Below, piece after piece: positions 24,428-36,754 of a stretch of 64,000 nucleotides of DNA. Made by a program: the position numbers and the translations under genes. The notes under the pieces were generated by a model. That model had not been told where the DNA came from. It was given only the letters and a program-made list of their open reading frames with translations, and ran no database searches. Every line of letters begins with the position of its first letter. Positions within the stretch are counted from its first letter, which is position 1. The DNA comes from Actinostola sp. cb2023 (Eukaryota > Cnidaria > Anthozoa > Actiniaria > Actinostolidae): assembly GCA_033675265.1 (NCBI GenBank), contig JAUJYZ010000625.1:187501-251500 (forward strand), given 5' to 3'.

Positions 24428-25720
24428 CTAGTGAGATGAGTGTTGGGTGTATAGAATATAGGATGTAGTAAGAAGTAAGTGTGAGAGTCATGTCCCCACT
24501 AGTGAGATGAGTGTTGGGTGTATAGAATATAGGATGTAGTAAGAAGTGAGTGTGAGAGTCATGTCCCCACTAGTGAGATGAGTGTTGGGTGTATAGAATA
24601 TAGGATGTAGTAAGAAGTGAGTGTGAGAGTCATTTCCCCGCTAGTGAGATGAGTGTTGGGTGTATAGAATATAGAATGTAGTAAGAAGTGAGTGTGAGAG
24701 CCGTGTCCCCACTAGTGAGATGAGTGTTGGGTGTATAGAATATAGAATGTAGTAAGAAGCGAGTGTGAGAGTCGTGTCCCCACTAGTGAGATGAGTGTTG
24801 GGTGAACAGAATATAGAATGTAGTAAGAAGTGAGTGTGAGAGCCGTGTCCCCACTAGTGAGATGAGTGTTGGGTGTAAAGAATAGTGTGAGAGTCGTCTC
24901 CCCACTAGTGAGATGAGTGTTGGGTGAACAGAATATAGAATGTAGTAAGAAGTGAGTGTGAGAGCCGTGTCCCCACTAGTGAGATGAGTGTTGGGTGTAA
25001 AGAATAGTGTGAGAGTCGTGTCCCCACTAGTGAGATGAGTGTTGGGTGAACAGAATATAGAATGTAGTAAGAAGTGAGTGTGAGAGCCGTGTCCCCACTA
25101 GTGAGATGAGTGTTGGGTGTATAGAATATAGAATGTAGTAAGAAGTGAGTGTGAGAGTCGTGTCCCCACTAGTGAGATGAGTGTTGGGTGTAAAGAATAC
25201 AGAATGTAGTAAGAAGTGAGTGTGAGAGTCGTGTCCCCACTAGTGAGATGAGTGTTGGGTGTATAGAATATAGAATGTAGCAAGAAGTGAGTGTGAGAGC
25301 CGTGTCCCCACTAGTGAGATGAGTGTTGGGTGTATAGAATATAGAATGTAGTAAGAAGTGAGTGTGAGAGTCGTGTCCCCACTAGTGAGATGAGTGTTGG
25401 GTGTAAAGAATACAGAATGTAGCAAGAAGTGAGTGTGAGAGCCGTGTCCCCACTAGTGAGATGAGTGTTGGGTGTATAGAATATAGAATGTAGCAAGAAG
25501 TGAGTGTGAGAGTCGTGTCCCCACTAGTGAGATGAGTGTTGGGTGAACAGAATATAGAATGTAGTAAGAAGTGAGTGTGAGAGCCGTGTCCCCACTAGTG
25601 AGATGAGTGTTGGGTGTAAAGAATAGTGTGAGAGTCGTGTCCCCACTAGTGAGATGAGTGTTGGGTGAACAGAATATAGAATGTAGTAAGAAGTGAGTGT
25701 GAGAGCCGTGTCCCCACTAG
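24428..25720. repeat. 71-bp tandem repeat, array 1
   Basis: About 18 units of a 71-bp sequence starting CTAGTGAGATGAGTGTTGGG, several with a shared internal deletion (GTGTAAAGAATAGTGTGAG). Units contain recurring variants (GTATAGAATATAG, GAACAGAATATAG), giving a higher-order pattern. Minus-strand frames of 61 codons across it are artefacts. Confidence 0.95.
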
Positions 25721-25978
25721 CATACTATTCGCGGCAGTCCCTTTCATGCTCGTAGTAAGGAATGGAGATAATGACGACCGTATTCAATGGAGACTGAAAT
25801 AAAACTGAAAAAGGGGGAGGGAGGGTGCGGACTAGAATTGAATGCGGCGCCAAGGAAGTGAGCACGAAATAGATCAGCTTGACTGAGTGGGCGACATAAT
25901 GCTAGTTACTTGAATTGGGCAGAGTTGATTAGTGGGCGTTCCTTATATACTCGCTCTGCAAGGGACTGGTGCGAATAG
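25721..25978. mobile_element. 258-bp element sharing both ends with the 4.2-kb element
   Basis: Starts CATACTATTCGCGGCAGTCC and ends GGGACTGGTGCGAATAG. The ends are imperfect inverted repeats (CTATTCGCNNCAGTCCCTT). It lies inside the 71-bp array, preceded by TAG, and is followed with no spacer by the larger element, again across TAG. The middle about 120 bp differs from the larger element. Confidence 0.65.
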
Positions 25979-28900
25979 CATACTATTCGCGGCAGTCCCT
26001 TTCATGCTCGTAGTAAGGAATGGAGATAATTCCGACCGCGACAAGGGCCGGTGAAATACCAAGTTCCATTCCCAAGACAACTAGGACGCCAATACTCAAA
26101 CTACGAGACCACACCTCTATAAGGAGCCGCCAATACTCAAACCATGCCGGAGACCACACCTCTAAGGGGCCGCCAAAACTCAAACAAAAGGAGCGCCAAA
26201 ACTCAACAAACACTTACTATAGCGTACACCTATAACTATAACCCACGGAACTCCGGTCGGACAAGTTCGTACTTAATAAGTCCAAACCTCGTCGGGTGCC
26301 GACATAGAACGATTTAGCTTTAATATGAAATAAATCATCACTCAAGCTCATGAATGGTGAGATTAGGGCGGAAAGGCAGGTGTGTACAACATGCCAACCT
26401 ATACCAATATGTTCAACACTTTCGCAAACTCCTTGACTGCAAAGATGGCTAAAAAGTAAGCTTTAGGCTGCTTCTTGGGAGAGTGCAACTTATCCGAGAG
26501 AGTGACAGAGTACGGGGGATGCAGCCATGCGTTCAAATATAGCCAGGGCTTCGTATATCGACATTCTTGTAAAAGGGACAAAGCAAAGAAAGTGGTCTGT
26601 GCTATCAAGGACAAACATTATACTTTAAATACACTGTCGTAAAGAAAACAACGAGCTTCCGAATAATTTAGAAACGTGAATGATACAACTAACGTAACAG
26701 AGTGACGCTCAAAACTTTGAAGAATAACATAATATTAGAACACTGTATAACGCCCAGCTACCACCATCCCTTGGGTAGTCATGATAAATAAGGGAGCCAA
26801 AAAGAAAACGATAAAGAGCCTTATGTAAGGATTAGCCTCATAATTGTTATGATGAAGCAAAAGGACCCACCCAAGGGATGGCAGCCTGAGCGTCAGTAAT
26901 CCGACTAGGGTATTAGACACCCTTTCAGGCTACCATAGGCAATGGAAATATATTGAAAACAAAACAAAACTGACCAACGGTCGATGAGAGATCCACTAAA
27001 TTGGGTTAAAGCAAACGGAACAAATAAAACATATACAAGGTCAGATACAATTGGGATGAACAATGAGTTCGCAAAAAATAAATAAATAAATAAATAATAG
27101 AAAAATAATAGAAAAAATATAAAAAAATAAATAAATAAAAATAATAATATAAATAAATAAATAAAGGACTGATTGATTGAAGGAAAAGAATGCAATAAAG
27201 CCGCAATCAACGATACTATTGTAAAAGGGACAATGAATGATCGAGGGCGGTGCCATGAAACAAACATATTGCCATAGTACACTGCCGTAAAGAAACAAAC
27301 GAGTTTCTGAATAATCTAGAACTAGAAATGGTATGACAACCAACGTAACAGGGGGAACTAGAAGCTTCGACGAATAATAGAGCTACTCAGCCTGCAAATA
27401 TTATATAAAAACGAATTGACGAAGTGAGAAAGGAGGCAATAAATAGTTTCCACAAATCTCGTCTTCTTATGCAGAACAATGGCTGCTGAGCCCAGTCATG
27501 CAGGACCGGAAAATGAACTCAAAACTGAAAGTATGCATGGACAAGTTAAATCATTAAACCAGAAATTTGAGCAAATATAACGTCTTCTCCTACCACTGTC
27601 TAGTACTGGCTGCTCATCCTTCGGGGAAAATTAACTGCCTAACATACAAAATCAATCATGAAAACGTGTATGGGAAAATAGATCGTCTTCTCAGACCACT
27701 GGCTCCTCAGCCCTCGGAGAAATCTGATTAACTCAGAAGAGTATGCATGGACAATTCAATTAATAAAACAGGAAACAATGTAAATATATCAATGACAACA
27801 GGTGCAATAACGAAGGGTTTCTGGATAGGGGGGCTTGTAGGGACAGGCCTCAGTCAATGGACGCAATATGCAAGTAATGACAAAAGAATGAAGCGATTTA
27901 AATACATTACAGTTATGAACTCTTGTCAAAATAAACACAAAATCAACAAGTGCAGCAAGCTAAACTTGACTTTCCAAAAATACTAATCGGCAATAACATG
28001 CTAAACTGGGGTATACGTATGGAACAGATTCGTGCAATATACGTTGACTGAAGATGAATAAACGGACAAGATAACAAATAATCAGGGAAACAAATTAAAT
28101 AAAGGACCTGGACTTAAATTCACGGTTCAAGGACGTACAAACAATGGGAGCTTACAAAAAGCACAGCAAATGAAATACGGCCAACAAAGATCATTCCCGG
28201 CCAACAAATAGGAGGGAGTGGCATTCATTAAAACCGAGCTACCAAGCGAATAACTGACACTAAAAACAATGGTAGGAAATAAAATGAGTATAGGGGCGTA
28301 AAGAGCACGGCTAATATATGCAAAACACTAGCAAACTATGAATATGCGCGGCATAAACAAAAACACACGAAATAGAGCCTAATGAAAGAAAAGTTGGCTA
28401 TAAGGAAAACTGATAAATACTGCGAGTTCGCAAAATAAAATAAAATAAATAAAAGTAAATAAAAATAAAGGACTGATCGATTGAAGGAGAAGAATGCAAT
28501 AAAGCCGCAATACACGATACTATTGTAAAAGGGACAATGAATGAGGGCGGTGCCATGAAACAAACATATTGCCACAGTACACTGCCGTAAAGAAACAAAC
28601 GAGTTTCTGAATAATTTAGAACTAGAAATGGTATACAACCAACGTAACAAAAATAAGTCGTAAAAAAAATAATAAATAAATCGTCTACTCAGACCACTGG
28701 CTTCTCAGCCCTCGGGGAAATTGACTCATAAGAGTATACATGGACAGACAATTCACTATTAAAACGGGGATTTGGGCAAATAAATCGTCTGCTCAGACCA
28801 CTGGCTTCTCAGCCCTCTGGAAAATTGACTCAAAAGAGTATACATGGACAAACAATTCACCATTAAATGACTGGGATTTGGGGCAAATAAATCGTCTGCT

Positions 28901-30168
28901 CAGACCACTGGCTTCTCAGCCCTCGGGGAAATTGACTCATAAGAGGCAAATAAATCGTCTGCTCAGACCACTGGCTTCTCAGCCCTCGGGGAAATTGACT
29001 CATCAGAGTATAGTGGACAGACAAATCACTATTAAAACTGGGATTTGGGCAAATAAATCGTCTGCTCAGACCACTGGCTTCTCAGCTCTCGGGGAAATTG
29101 ACTCATAAGAGGCAAATAAATCGTCTGCTCAGACCACTGGCTTCTCAGCCCTCGGGGAAATTGACTCATAAGAGGCAAATAAATCGTCTGCTCAGACCAC
29201 TGGCTTCTCAGCCCTCGGGGAAATTGACTCATCAGAGTATACATGGACAGACAAATCACTATTAAAACTGGGATTTGGGCAAATAAATCGTCTGCTCAGA
29301 CCACTGGCTTCTCAGCTCTCGGGGAAATTGACTCATAAGAGGCAAATAAATCGTCTGCTCAGACCACTGGCTTCTCAGCCCTCGGGGAAATTGACTCATA
29401 AGAGGCAAATAAATCGTCTGCTCAGACCACTGGCTTCTCAGCGCTCGGGGAAATTGACTCATAAGAGGTAAATAAATCGTTTGCTCAGACCACTGGCTTC
29501 TCAGCCCTCGGGGAAAGCACAAAAATGGGCAGGGGAACAATATCGTCTACTCAGACCTAAGCGTTCAGCATAAACGGGGTCGGAAAGGTTACGCGGGAAC
29601 CGAAGGGAAGAGCTCGTTAGGGCATAACATTGTCTTCTCAGACCTCAATTACTATCAATATATACTGGGGCATAGGTGTCTACACAGACCTAAATTATTA
29701 CACCGATACAGGAGCATATTATTGTCTTCGTAGACCTCAATCACAACCGAAACAGGCCGGGGCATATAGTTTTAGTCGCCGATACATTATAAAATTAGGG
29801 AAGGAACCGAGGAAGCAACGTTCTGTGAGCAAATAAAAATTCACTAGGAGTTAAAACGGCAACAAAACCGGGTGAGCGAGAGGACGGGAAGGTTGACGAC
29901 AATATTGAACGAACCGGACGAGGGAAGGGATTCTAAGACCTCTAAAAGAAACATGAGCGGGATGGGAAAGGGTTCACATAGCAAGTTACCTATAACTGGG
30001 GAGCAGGGCCTTCAAGAATTACCAAAACTTAAGCCTACAACACGTTGATAGGAACTTGTTCTTGCTCAGCCATGACGATGTGCACTGAAGGCTAGTTACT
30101 TGAATTGGGCAGAGTTGATTAGTGGGCGTTCCTTATATACTCGCTCTGCAAGGGACTGGTGCGAATAG
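25979..30168. mobile_element. 4.2-kb non-coding element with imperfect inverted ends
   Basis: It has the same first about 50 bp and last about 90 bp as the 258-bp element and is flanked by TAG on each side. After it the 71-bp array resumes exactly where it stopped (CACTAG | TGAGATG). I see no transposase, reverse transcriptase or other long gene. Inside are three copies of an 80-180-bp direct repeat (about 26620-26700, 27150-27350, 28460-28645), an AAATA-rich tract at 27077-27165 and a 63-bp tandem array (28675-29515). It could be a large non-autonomous DNA transposon; the superfamily is not clear from the ends. Confidence 0.6.
28675..29515. repeat. 63-bp tandem array with palindromic core GTCTGCTCAGAC
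   Basis: About 11 copies of a 63-bp unit (CGTCTGCTCAGACCACTGGC ... CCCTCGGGGAAATTGACTC), some separated by about 100-bp spacers. Decayed copies lie on both sides, near 27588 and 27685 and at 29545, 29632, 29678 and 29724. The open frames on both strands arise because 63 is a multiple of three. Confidence 0.9.
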
Positions 30169-30925
30169 TGAGATGAGTGTTGGGTGTAAAGAATAGTGTG
30201 AGAGTCGTGTCCCCACAAGTGAGATGAGTGTTGGGTGAACAGAATATAGAATGTAGTAAGAAGTGAGTGTGAGAGCCGTGTCCCCACTAGTGAGATGAGT
30301 GTTGGGTGTATAGAATATAGAATGTAGTAAGAAGTGAGTGTGAGAGTCGTGTCCCCACTAGTGAGATGAGTGTTGGGTGTAAAGAATACAGAATGTAGTA
30401 AGAAGTGAGTGTGAGAGTCGTGTCCCCACTAGTGAGATGAGTGTTGGGTGTATAGAATATAGAATGTAGCAAGAAGTGAGTGTGAGAGCCGTGTCCCCAC
30501 TAGTGAGATGAGTGTTGGGTGTATAGAATATAGAATGTAGTAAGAAGTGAGTGTGAGAGTCGTGTCCCCACTAGTGAGATGAGTGTTGGGTGTAAAGAAT
30601 ACAGAATGTAGCAAGAAGTGAGTGTGAGAGCCGTGTCCCCACTAGTGAGATGAGTGTTGGGTGTATAGAATATAGAATGTAGCAAGAAGTGAGTGTGAGA
30701 GCCGTGTCCCCACTAGTGAGATGAGTGTTGAGTGTATAGAATATAGAATGTAGTAAGAAGTGAGTATGAGAGCCGTGTCCCCACTAGTGAGATGAGTGTT
30801 GAGTGTATAGAATATAGAATGTAGTAAGAAGTGAGTATGAGAGCCGTGTCCCCACTAGTGAGATGAGTGTTGGGTGTATAGAATATATAATGTAGTAAGA
30901 AGTGAGTGTGAGAGTCGTGTCTCCA
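30166..30925. repeat. 71-bp tandem repeat, array 2
   Basis: Continuation of array 1 beyond the inserted elements, about 10-11 units. It ends at CGTGTCTCCAATTAG. Confidence 0.95.
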
Positions 30926-30934
30926 ATTAGTATT

Positions 30935-31103
30935 ATTTGTGGCCAACGGAAAAAAAGAAACAGCTTGTTTTAACTTGGGCGTTCCACAGGAAGCCCAAGT
31001 AATAATTAGAATGTAGAATGTAGATGTGAGAGTCGTGAGACACCCTTCCTGTGGAACGCCCAAGTTAAAACAAGCTGTTTCTTTTTTTCCGTTGGCCACA
31101 AAT
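30935..31103. mobile_element. 169-bp hairpin element
   Basis: ATTTGTGGCCAACGG... and its reverse complement form arms of about 60 bp around sequence related to the 71-bp repeat. An identical copy lies at 33333-33501 within the tandem duplication. Confidence 0.75.
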
Positions 31104-31308
31104 CGTCAGTTCAAGCATGCGCTTGATATATATAAATATCCAACACATCCAGCCCAAACATGGCCCTATCCCGTCACTTCTTCCTGTCGAGATTCGCAAA
31201 TATATACGTCTTATTATCTTTTTACACGGCTCAAAGGGAGAGCACTTTGTAATTACTTTTAATTTTAGTGATTTTGATTCCGTGTCTAAATAAAGTTCAT
31301 TCATTCAT

Positions 31309-32124
31309 TCATACGACCAATCTGAAAAGTTCATCAGCAAAACCAATTCAGCAAATCCACAATCTATTACGTGAAGTCAGCTCCCCCCTGAATAATGCAG
31401 AGTCGTTTTTATTTCTCATTTCTTATTGGTTAAAAATCTCAAAAACTATTACGTCAGCGGACAGGATCCTATCCGCTAAGTTTATGAATATTGATTAGGT
31501 GTCGAGTTTTACAAGTCTCGTTCGCTCCCCTCCCCTTCTTCCACCACAGGAAGCCCAAGCAAACACAGGAAGCCCAAGTAGCGTACTTCGCTGGGGAAAA
31601 AACGAACGAGACTTGAAGCAAGTCTATATAAAGATCGGTTATCACACGGGAAGTTGTGTAATATAGCTGGGTATTTTTTCGGGTCGTGCCGTATTTTGAC
31701 GAGCCGTAGGCGAATCAAAATACAAACAGGAGCTGCGACAACCAAGGTTTCACCAAAACAGGACACTAGAACTTGACTTAATGTCCTTGACATTGCACCA
31801 ATTATTAGTGGTGCAAGCAGGAACAAGGTCTGAAAGATTTCGTTACACTGAATCATATATGGAAAACGTGGGTACAAATTAACAATAACTATGCACAACC
31901 CCAGGAACTTCTGAGGGAAATAATATCACATTTCCAAGAGCAGAGACTCGGAGAATGACAGTCGTCTGTACCACCGATAGGGGCACAAGTCTGCGGGGAG
32001 CAAGACTGTGGTGCCTGGTTCAAATCACGGATCGGGCGCTTCGTGTGAGTGTCAGTTCGTTTTCTTCCTTGCTTCGAGGGTTTTTCGCTGGATACTCCGC
32101 TTTACCTCCCTCATTAAAAACGAA
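31309..32124. other. Second copy of segment A, non-coding
   Basis: Repeats 23613-24427 almost base for base. It contains the same unassigned minus-strand 129-codon frame with one Asn-to-Asp difference. Confidence 0.6.
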
Positions 32125-33323
32125 CTAGTGAGATGAGTGTTGGGTGTATAGAATATAGGATGTAGTAAGAAGTAAGTGTGAGAGTCATGTCCCCACTAGT
32201 GAGATGAGTGTTGGGTGTATAGAATATAGGATGTAGTAAGAAGTGAGTGTGAGAGTCATGTCCCCACTAGTGAGATGAGTGTTGGGTGTATCAGTAGAAT
32301 ATAGGATGTAGTAAGAAGTGAGTGTGAGAGTCATTTCCCCGCAAATGAGATGAGCTAGTGTTGGGTGTATAGAATATAGAATGTAGTAAGAAGTGAGTGT
32401 GAGAGCCGTGTCCCCACTAGTGAGATGAGTGTTGGGTGTATAGAATATAGAATGTAGTAAGAAGTGAGTGTGAGAGTCGTGTCCCCACTAGTGAGATGAG
32501 TGTTGGGTGAACAGAATATAGAATGTAGTAAGAAGTGAGTGTGAGAGCCGTGTCCCCACTAGTGAGATGAGTGTTGGGTGTAAAGAATAGTGTGAGAGTC
32601 GTGTCCCCACTAGTGAGATGAGTGTTGGGTGAACAGAATATAGAATGTAGTAAGAAGTGAGTATGAGAGCCGTGTCCCCACTAGTGAGATGAGTGTTGGG
32701 TGTATAGAATATAGAATGTAGTAAGAAGTGAGTGTGAGAGTCGTGTCCCCACTAGTGAGATGAGTGTTGGGTGTAAAGAATACAGAATGTAGTAAGAAGT
32801 GAGTGTGAGAGTCGTGTCCCCACTAGTGAGATGAGTGTTGGGTGTATAGAATATAGAATGTAGCAAGAAGTGAGTGTGAGAGCCGTGTCCCCACTAGTGA
32901 GATGAGTGTTGGGTGTATAGAATATAGAATGTAGTAAGAAGTGAGTGTGAGAGTCGTGTCCCCACTAGTGAGATGAGTGTTGGGTGTAAAGAATACCGGC
33001 AGAATGTAGCAAGAAGTGAGTGTGAGAGCCGTGTCCCCACTAGTGAGATGAGTGTTGGGTGTATAGAATATAGAATGTAGCAAGAAGTGAGTGTGAGAGC
33101 CGTGTCCCCACTAGTGAGATGAGTGTTGAGTGTATAGAATATAGAATGTAGTAAGAAGTGAGTATGAGAGCCGTGTCCCCACTAGTGAGATGAGTGTTGA
33201 GTGTATAGAATATAGAATGTAGTAAGAAGTGAGTATGAGAGCCGTGTCCCCACTAGTGAGATGAGTGTTGGGTGTATAGAATATATAATGTAGTAAGAAG
33301 TGAGTGTGAGAGTCGTGTCTCCA
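32125..33323. repeat. 71-bp tandem repeat, array 3
   Basis: About 16-17 units, uninterrupted by the elements seen in copy 1, so it gives the empty state of the insertion site. Small unique insertions occur near 32291 and 32996. Confidence 0.95.
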
Positions 33324-33332
33324 ATTAGTATT

Positions 33333-33501
33333 ATTTGTGGCCAACGGAAAAAAAGAAACAGCTTGTTTTAACTTGGGCGTTCCACAGGAAGCCCAAGTAA
33401 TAATTAGAATGTAGAATGTAGATGTGAGAGTCGTGAGACACCCTTCCTGTGGAACGCCCAAGTTAAAACAAGCTGTTTCTTTTTTTCCGTTGGCCACAAA
33501 T
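33333..33501. mobile_element. 169-bp hairpin element, second copy
   Basis: Same as 30935-31103. Arms begin ATTTGTGGCCAACGG. Confidence 0.75.
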
Positions 33502-33819
33502 CGTCAGTTCACGCATGCGCTTGATGCCTCTTGGATACCGCAGACTCGTAGCCATTGCCATCCTACGAATGGCTTCCGAACCATGAAAGAGATTTAAAGC
33601 TCTAGATAGCACTGCAGTTTTGCTGTATTCACTGTATTGAACGATGGCTCGGAGCACGTGGAAACAGAAGAGACTACAAGTACAACCAACTACAAAGCTA
33701 TCGTTGTTCTCTCTAAACCAGAGAGAATCACATCTTGGCGCTATTGCTTTAGCGACGTGTCCAAGTATTCTAATGAAAACATAGAATGCATTCAGTATCT
33801 ATACAATCGCTTCTAAACC

Positions 33820-34358
33820 TTTTCGTCGTACACATTAAAAACGCTTCAGAAACTGACTTAGAAAGTTAAAGTGTAAGTTGCAAGCTTCCAAATGGTATAA
33901 GTTTTCTTAAGTTATGTGTGTTATTCGTAGAATGACTTGATCTCAGTCTTAGTGCCGGCTACCTTAGTAAAGCGTCTAGTGACTTATAAACACAAGCCGA
34001 GTTGAAACTTTATCCTTCGGTTTTCGTCGTACACATTAAAAACGCATCATAAACTGACTTAGAAAGTTTTAAAAAGTGTAAGTTGCAAGCTTCCAAATGG
34101 TAAAGTTTTCTTAGGTTATGTGTGTTATTCGTAGAATGACTTGATCTCAGTCTTGCCGGCTACCTAATAGTAAAGCGTCACTTATAAACACAAGCCGAGT
34201 TGAACTGACTTTATCCTTCGGTTTTCGTCGTACACATTAAAAACGCATCAGAAACTGACTTAGAAAGTTTTAAAAAGTGTAAGTTGCAAGCTTCCAAATG
34301 GTATAAGTTTTCTTAGGTTATGTGTGTTATTCGTAGAATGACTTGATCTCAGTCTTGC
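33820..34358. repeat. 201-bp tandem repeat, 2.7 copies
   Basis: Units begin at 33820, 34021 and 34222 with TTTTCGTCGTACACATTAAA. They contain small indels. No coding signal seen. Confidence 0.9.
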
Positions 34359-35404
34359 GTCATGTATGTATTGTATGGTCCAATGTCTTCAAGAGAATCT
34401 GTCATTGAGATTGGATCATACAGTTCAGTTATTTTTTTAAAGCGCCAAGTTCAAAATCTTTGTCAAGTGAATCTTATGTTATTCTCTAATAAACATCGAA
34501 TCGAAAAACGTAAAGAAATATAATTCTTATAAAAACTGTTGTGTCGTTATTATCGGCTTTAGAAATCTTTATACATAAACAAGTCAATAATCATGAAATA
34601 AGTTTTTGTAGCCGGGGCGCAAGGTTATGATTTGTTTATCAGAGATTTAACGACCACAGGGAATTTTACGTTCCCAAAGCAGTAAGATTGGCAGCTGTCA
34701 AAGCGTAGGCTGGGAATACCGTAGTCCCTGAAGTGATACTAGTCGTTAACCAATCAAAATCTTACGTAGTCAATCATCCATACTAATTATTCCAACTGCT
34801 CGCATTTTAGCGTCAGTAAGTAAATGTCGCCGAAAACAATTGCATTCTGCCCGATGGCAGAACTTTACTGAAATCTGATATAGGCAATACTTGCTATTGA
34901 CAGATATATGCATTGTGAATATATCATGCATAAGTCTGCTGATGTTCTAAAGTTTGATGACAACAAAGTGTCACTTAAAGATGAGAAGAACATGGACGCC
35001 AGCGCCATCTTGAATCGTTGGATTGTACTTCTGTACATAACTCATAAGCTTACTAAAGGTATTTGGTAAGCTTATTATATTTCCAGCGATGATAAAGTTT
35101 AGTATTTCTAAATGTAAGCTTAATATACTGGTACTTCGATTGTGTACATCAAGCTGAATAGCACAATAGAAGACGTGTCAAGAAATGAATCGGTCGTAAG
35201 CTAATATATGTGTCTGATATAGTATTACTAGGCTACCTAACAGCAGTGAATGCTGACGGTGAATGCAATGTTAGTAGTTGTGGATAAGAGTTGGTGCCGG
35301 AGAGCTTACTGTAGTTGTTATGAAATGTTTTGTTTTATGGAAGTGACAAGTATGCAAATTATTAGGCGAGTCTACCTTTCTTTGTTTTGATTAGTATTTA
35401 TCTA
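34359..35404. other. Unassigned sequence, no gene seen
   Basis: AT-rich with no convincing frame, splice pattern or repeat that I can place. Confidence 0.5.
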
Positions 35405-35725
35405 TTTGAAAAACTGGTGCCATAAATCAGATCTTCCTTTGGTGACCATAAAATTCCGAGTGTCTTAACGGATGGCAATTGGCCACTGTCCAAGTCCACA
35501 TCAGTGACACAGTCACTTAATTGGTGGAATTGATTTCAAGACTGTAGGTGAATTTGATAGCCATTTTCTAGCATGCATTCCAGCTGATCTCCAAACTTCT
35601 GTCAGTTCTTTGTACAGTTGAATGGCACTCTCTTCATCAGCTACGGAGTCCATGCTATCGTCCATGTATGTACTTTCTAACACCGTTTCAGCTCCAGATG
35701 GATGAGATGCTTGCATACTTTGTGC

Positions 35726-36754
35726 TAGCCTCCTTTGCAGACGTTGTGTAGCGCTTCCGGTTCCCGTCATTCCTCCACTACGTCTGCTAAGACTCGAACA
35801 ACATTCCTTTCTATGAATTTGACCAATCAGAGAAAGCCCCACAAAAGCTTGTGGGTACGACCTTGACCTTGGCCGTCTTTTCCGCGAACAAGATGGCAAT
35901 GGCGATGGTAAAAACCGCCAAGCTACGCAGGCTAGCGATGGTGGACAGTGAGCATATGGATGAATGTTATAGAAAAGTAAGCCAAGTTCTTTGTATGAAT
36001 AAGTCAGTCAATATTCATCAGAAAAAGCCCATAGATGCCATTGATAACTTTAGAAAAGAAAGACGTTTCTATAAATCTTCCCACTGGTTGACTGGTTCGG
36101 GAACATCGCTAATAGTTTCAGGTCCCGTTTCAGGTTATACCTTTAATGTTTGATCTCGTATTAATATAACAATTAAAGTGAATCAAATCTAGTTTCAAGC
36201 GTTTATAGGTTTGCTGGCGGCGGCTTCGATTGTTGACGTGAATGTTATGGTTTTGACATGCAATTTGTCGACGTTTGACAGGTCTATTCTTAGCATTTTG
36301 GCATGGGAAACTACACGTTTAGAACTCATTTCATCTTTTATTAGTATTTTTACAGCCATCTTGAAACTTGAACCACTCTACTAAAAGCTGAAATAAAGTT
36401 CTAAGTTAGAAACGTGTAGTCGGCAAGGTCTCATTTAATCCATCAAGTCTTTCTAATATAGAGAATATCCAACAGACTTTTCTACCAAATATCCTTTTAT
36501 AGGCTTGTACGGTTTTTCTTAGATTCCTCCTACTTGCATATATAGTGTCAAAATTTAAGACTTTCTTTGGCGTATTTTCTGTATTCACGCGACTCATGTA
36601 CAAACGTGGGAAAATGAAAAATTTACATATCACCTAGCAATTTGATTGGTTGATAGAAAACAATGTAGAAAGGAATGTTGTTCGAGTGTTAGCAGACGTT
36701 AATGGAGGAATGACGGAAACCGGAAGCGCTACACAACGTCTGCAAAGGAGGCTT
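35726..36754. mobile_element. 1.0-kb MULE-like element with 9-bp target duplication
   Basis: Inverted ends of about 90 bp start AGCCTCCTTTGCAGACG and are flanked by ACTTTGTGC at 35717-35725 and 36755-36763. Removing the element rejoins the BEL/Pao reading frame. Inside, a plus-strand frame (35851-36153) includes [18 protein letters not shown], unrecognised. It might be captured host sequence, but there is no support beyond the open frame. Confidence 0.8.

Larger units (their letters stand above)
23437..33530. repeat. Tandem duplication of a segment built around 71-bp repeats
   Basis: The unit is: LINE tail segment A, 71-bp tandem array, then a hairpin segment B ending GCATGCGCTTGAT. Copy 1 spans 23437-31133 but is expanded by insertions at 25721-30168. 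Copy 2 spans 31134-33530. Segment A (991 bp in both) differs by one base that I noticed (ATTACACGG versus ATCACACGG, near 23944/31641). The junction between copies is direct. Either a very recent tandem duplication or an assembly that kept two alleles side by side. Confidence 0.8.

Noticed and set aside
27041..27343. Hydrophobic minus-strand frame rich in Ile/Phe/Tyr
   Set aside because: It is the translation of an AAATA-rich tract and mimics membrane segments.
28740..29540. Open frames of 75-122 codons on both strands
   Set aside because: The 63-bp repeat keeps frame by length. Both strands are open and neither shows protein features.
25721..30168. LTR retrotransposon interpretation of the repeated ends
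   Set aside because: The shared sequences occur as a complete small element followed by a larger one, not as matching repeats at both ends of the 4.2-kb unit. There is no gag or pol.
24428..33323. Regular 71-bp spacing resembling a CRISPR array
   Set aside because: The whole unit repeats, with no variable spacers, in a eukaryotic intron. It is a minisatellite.
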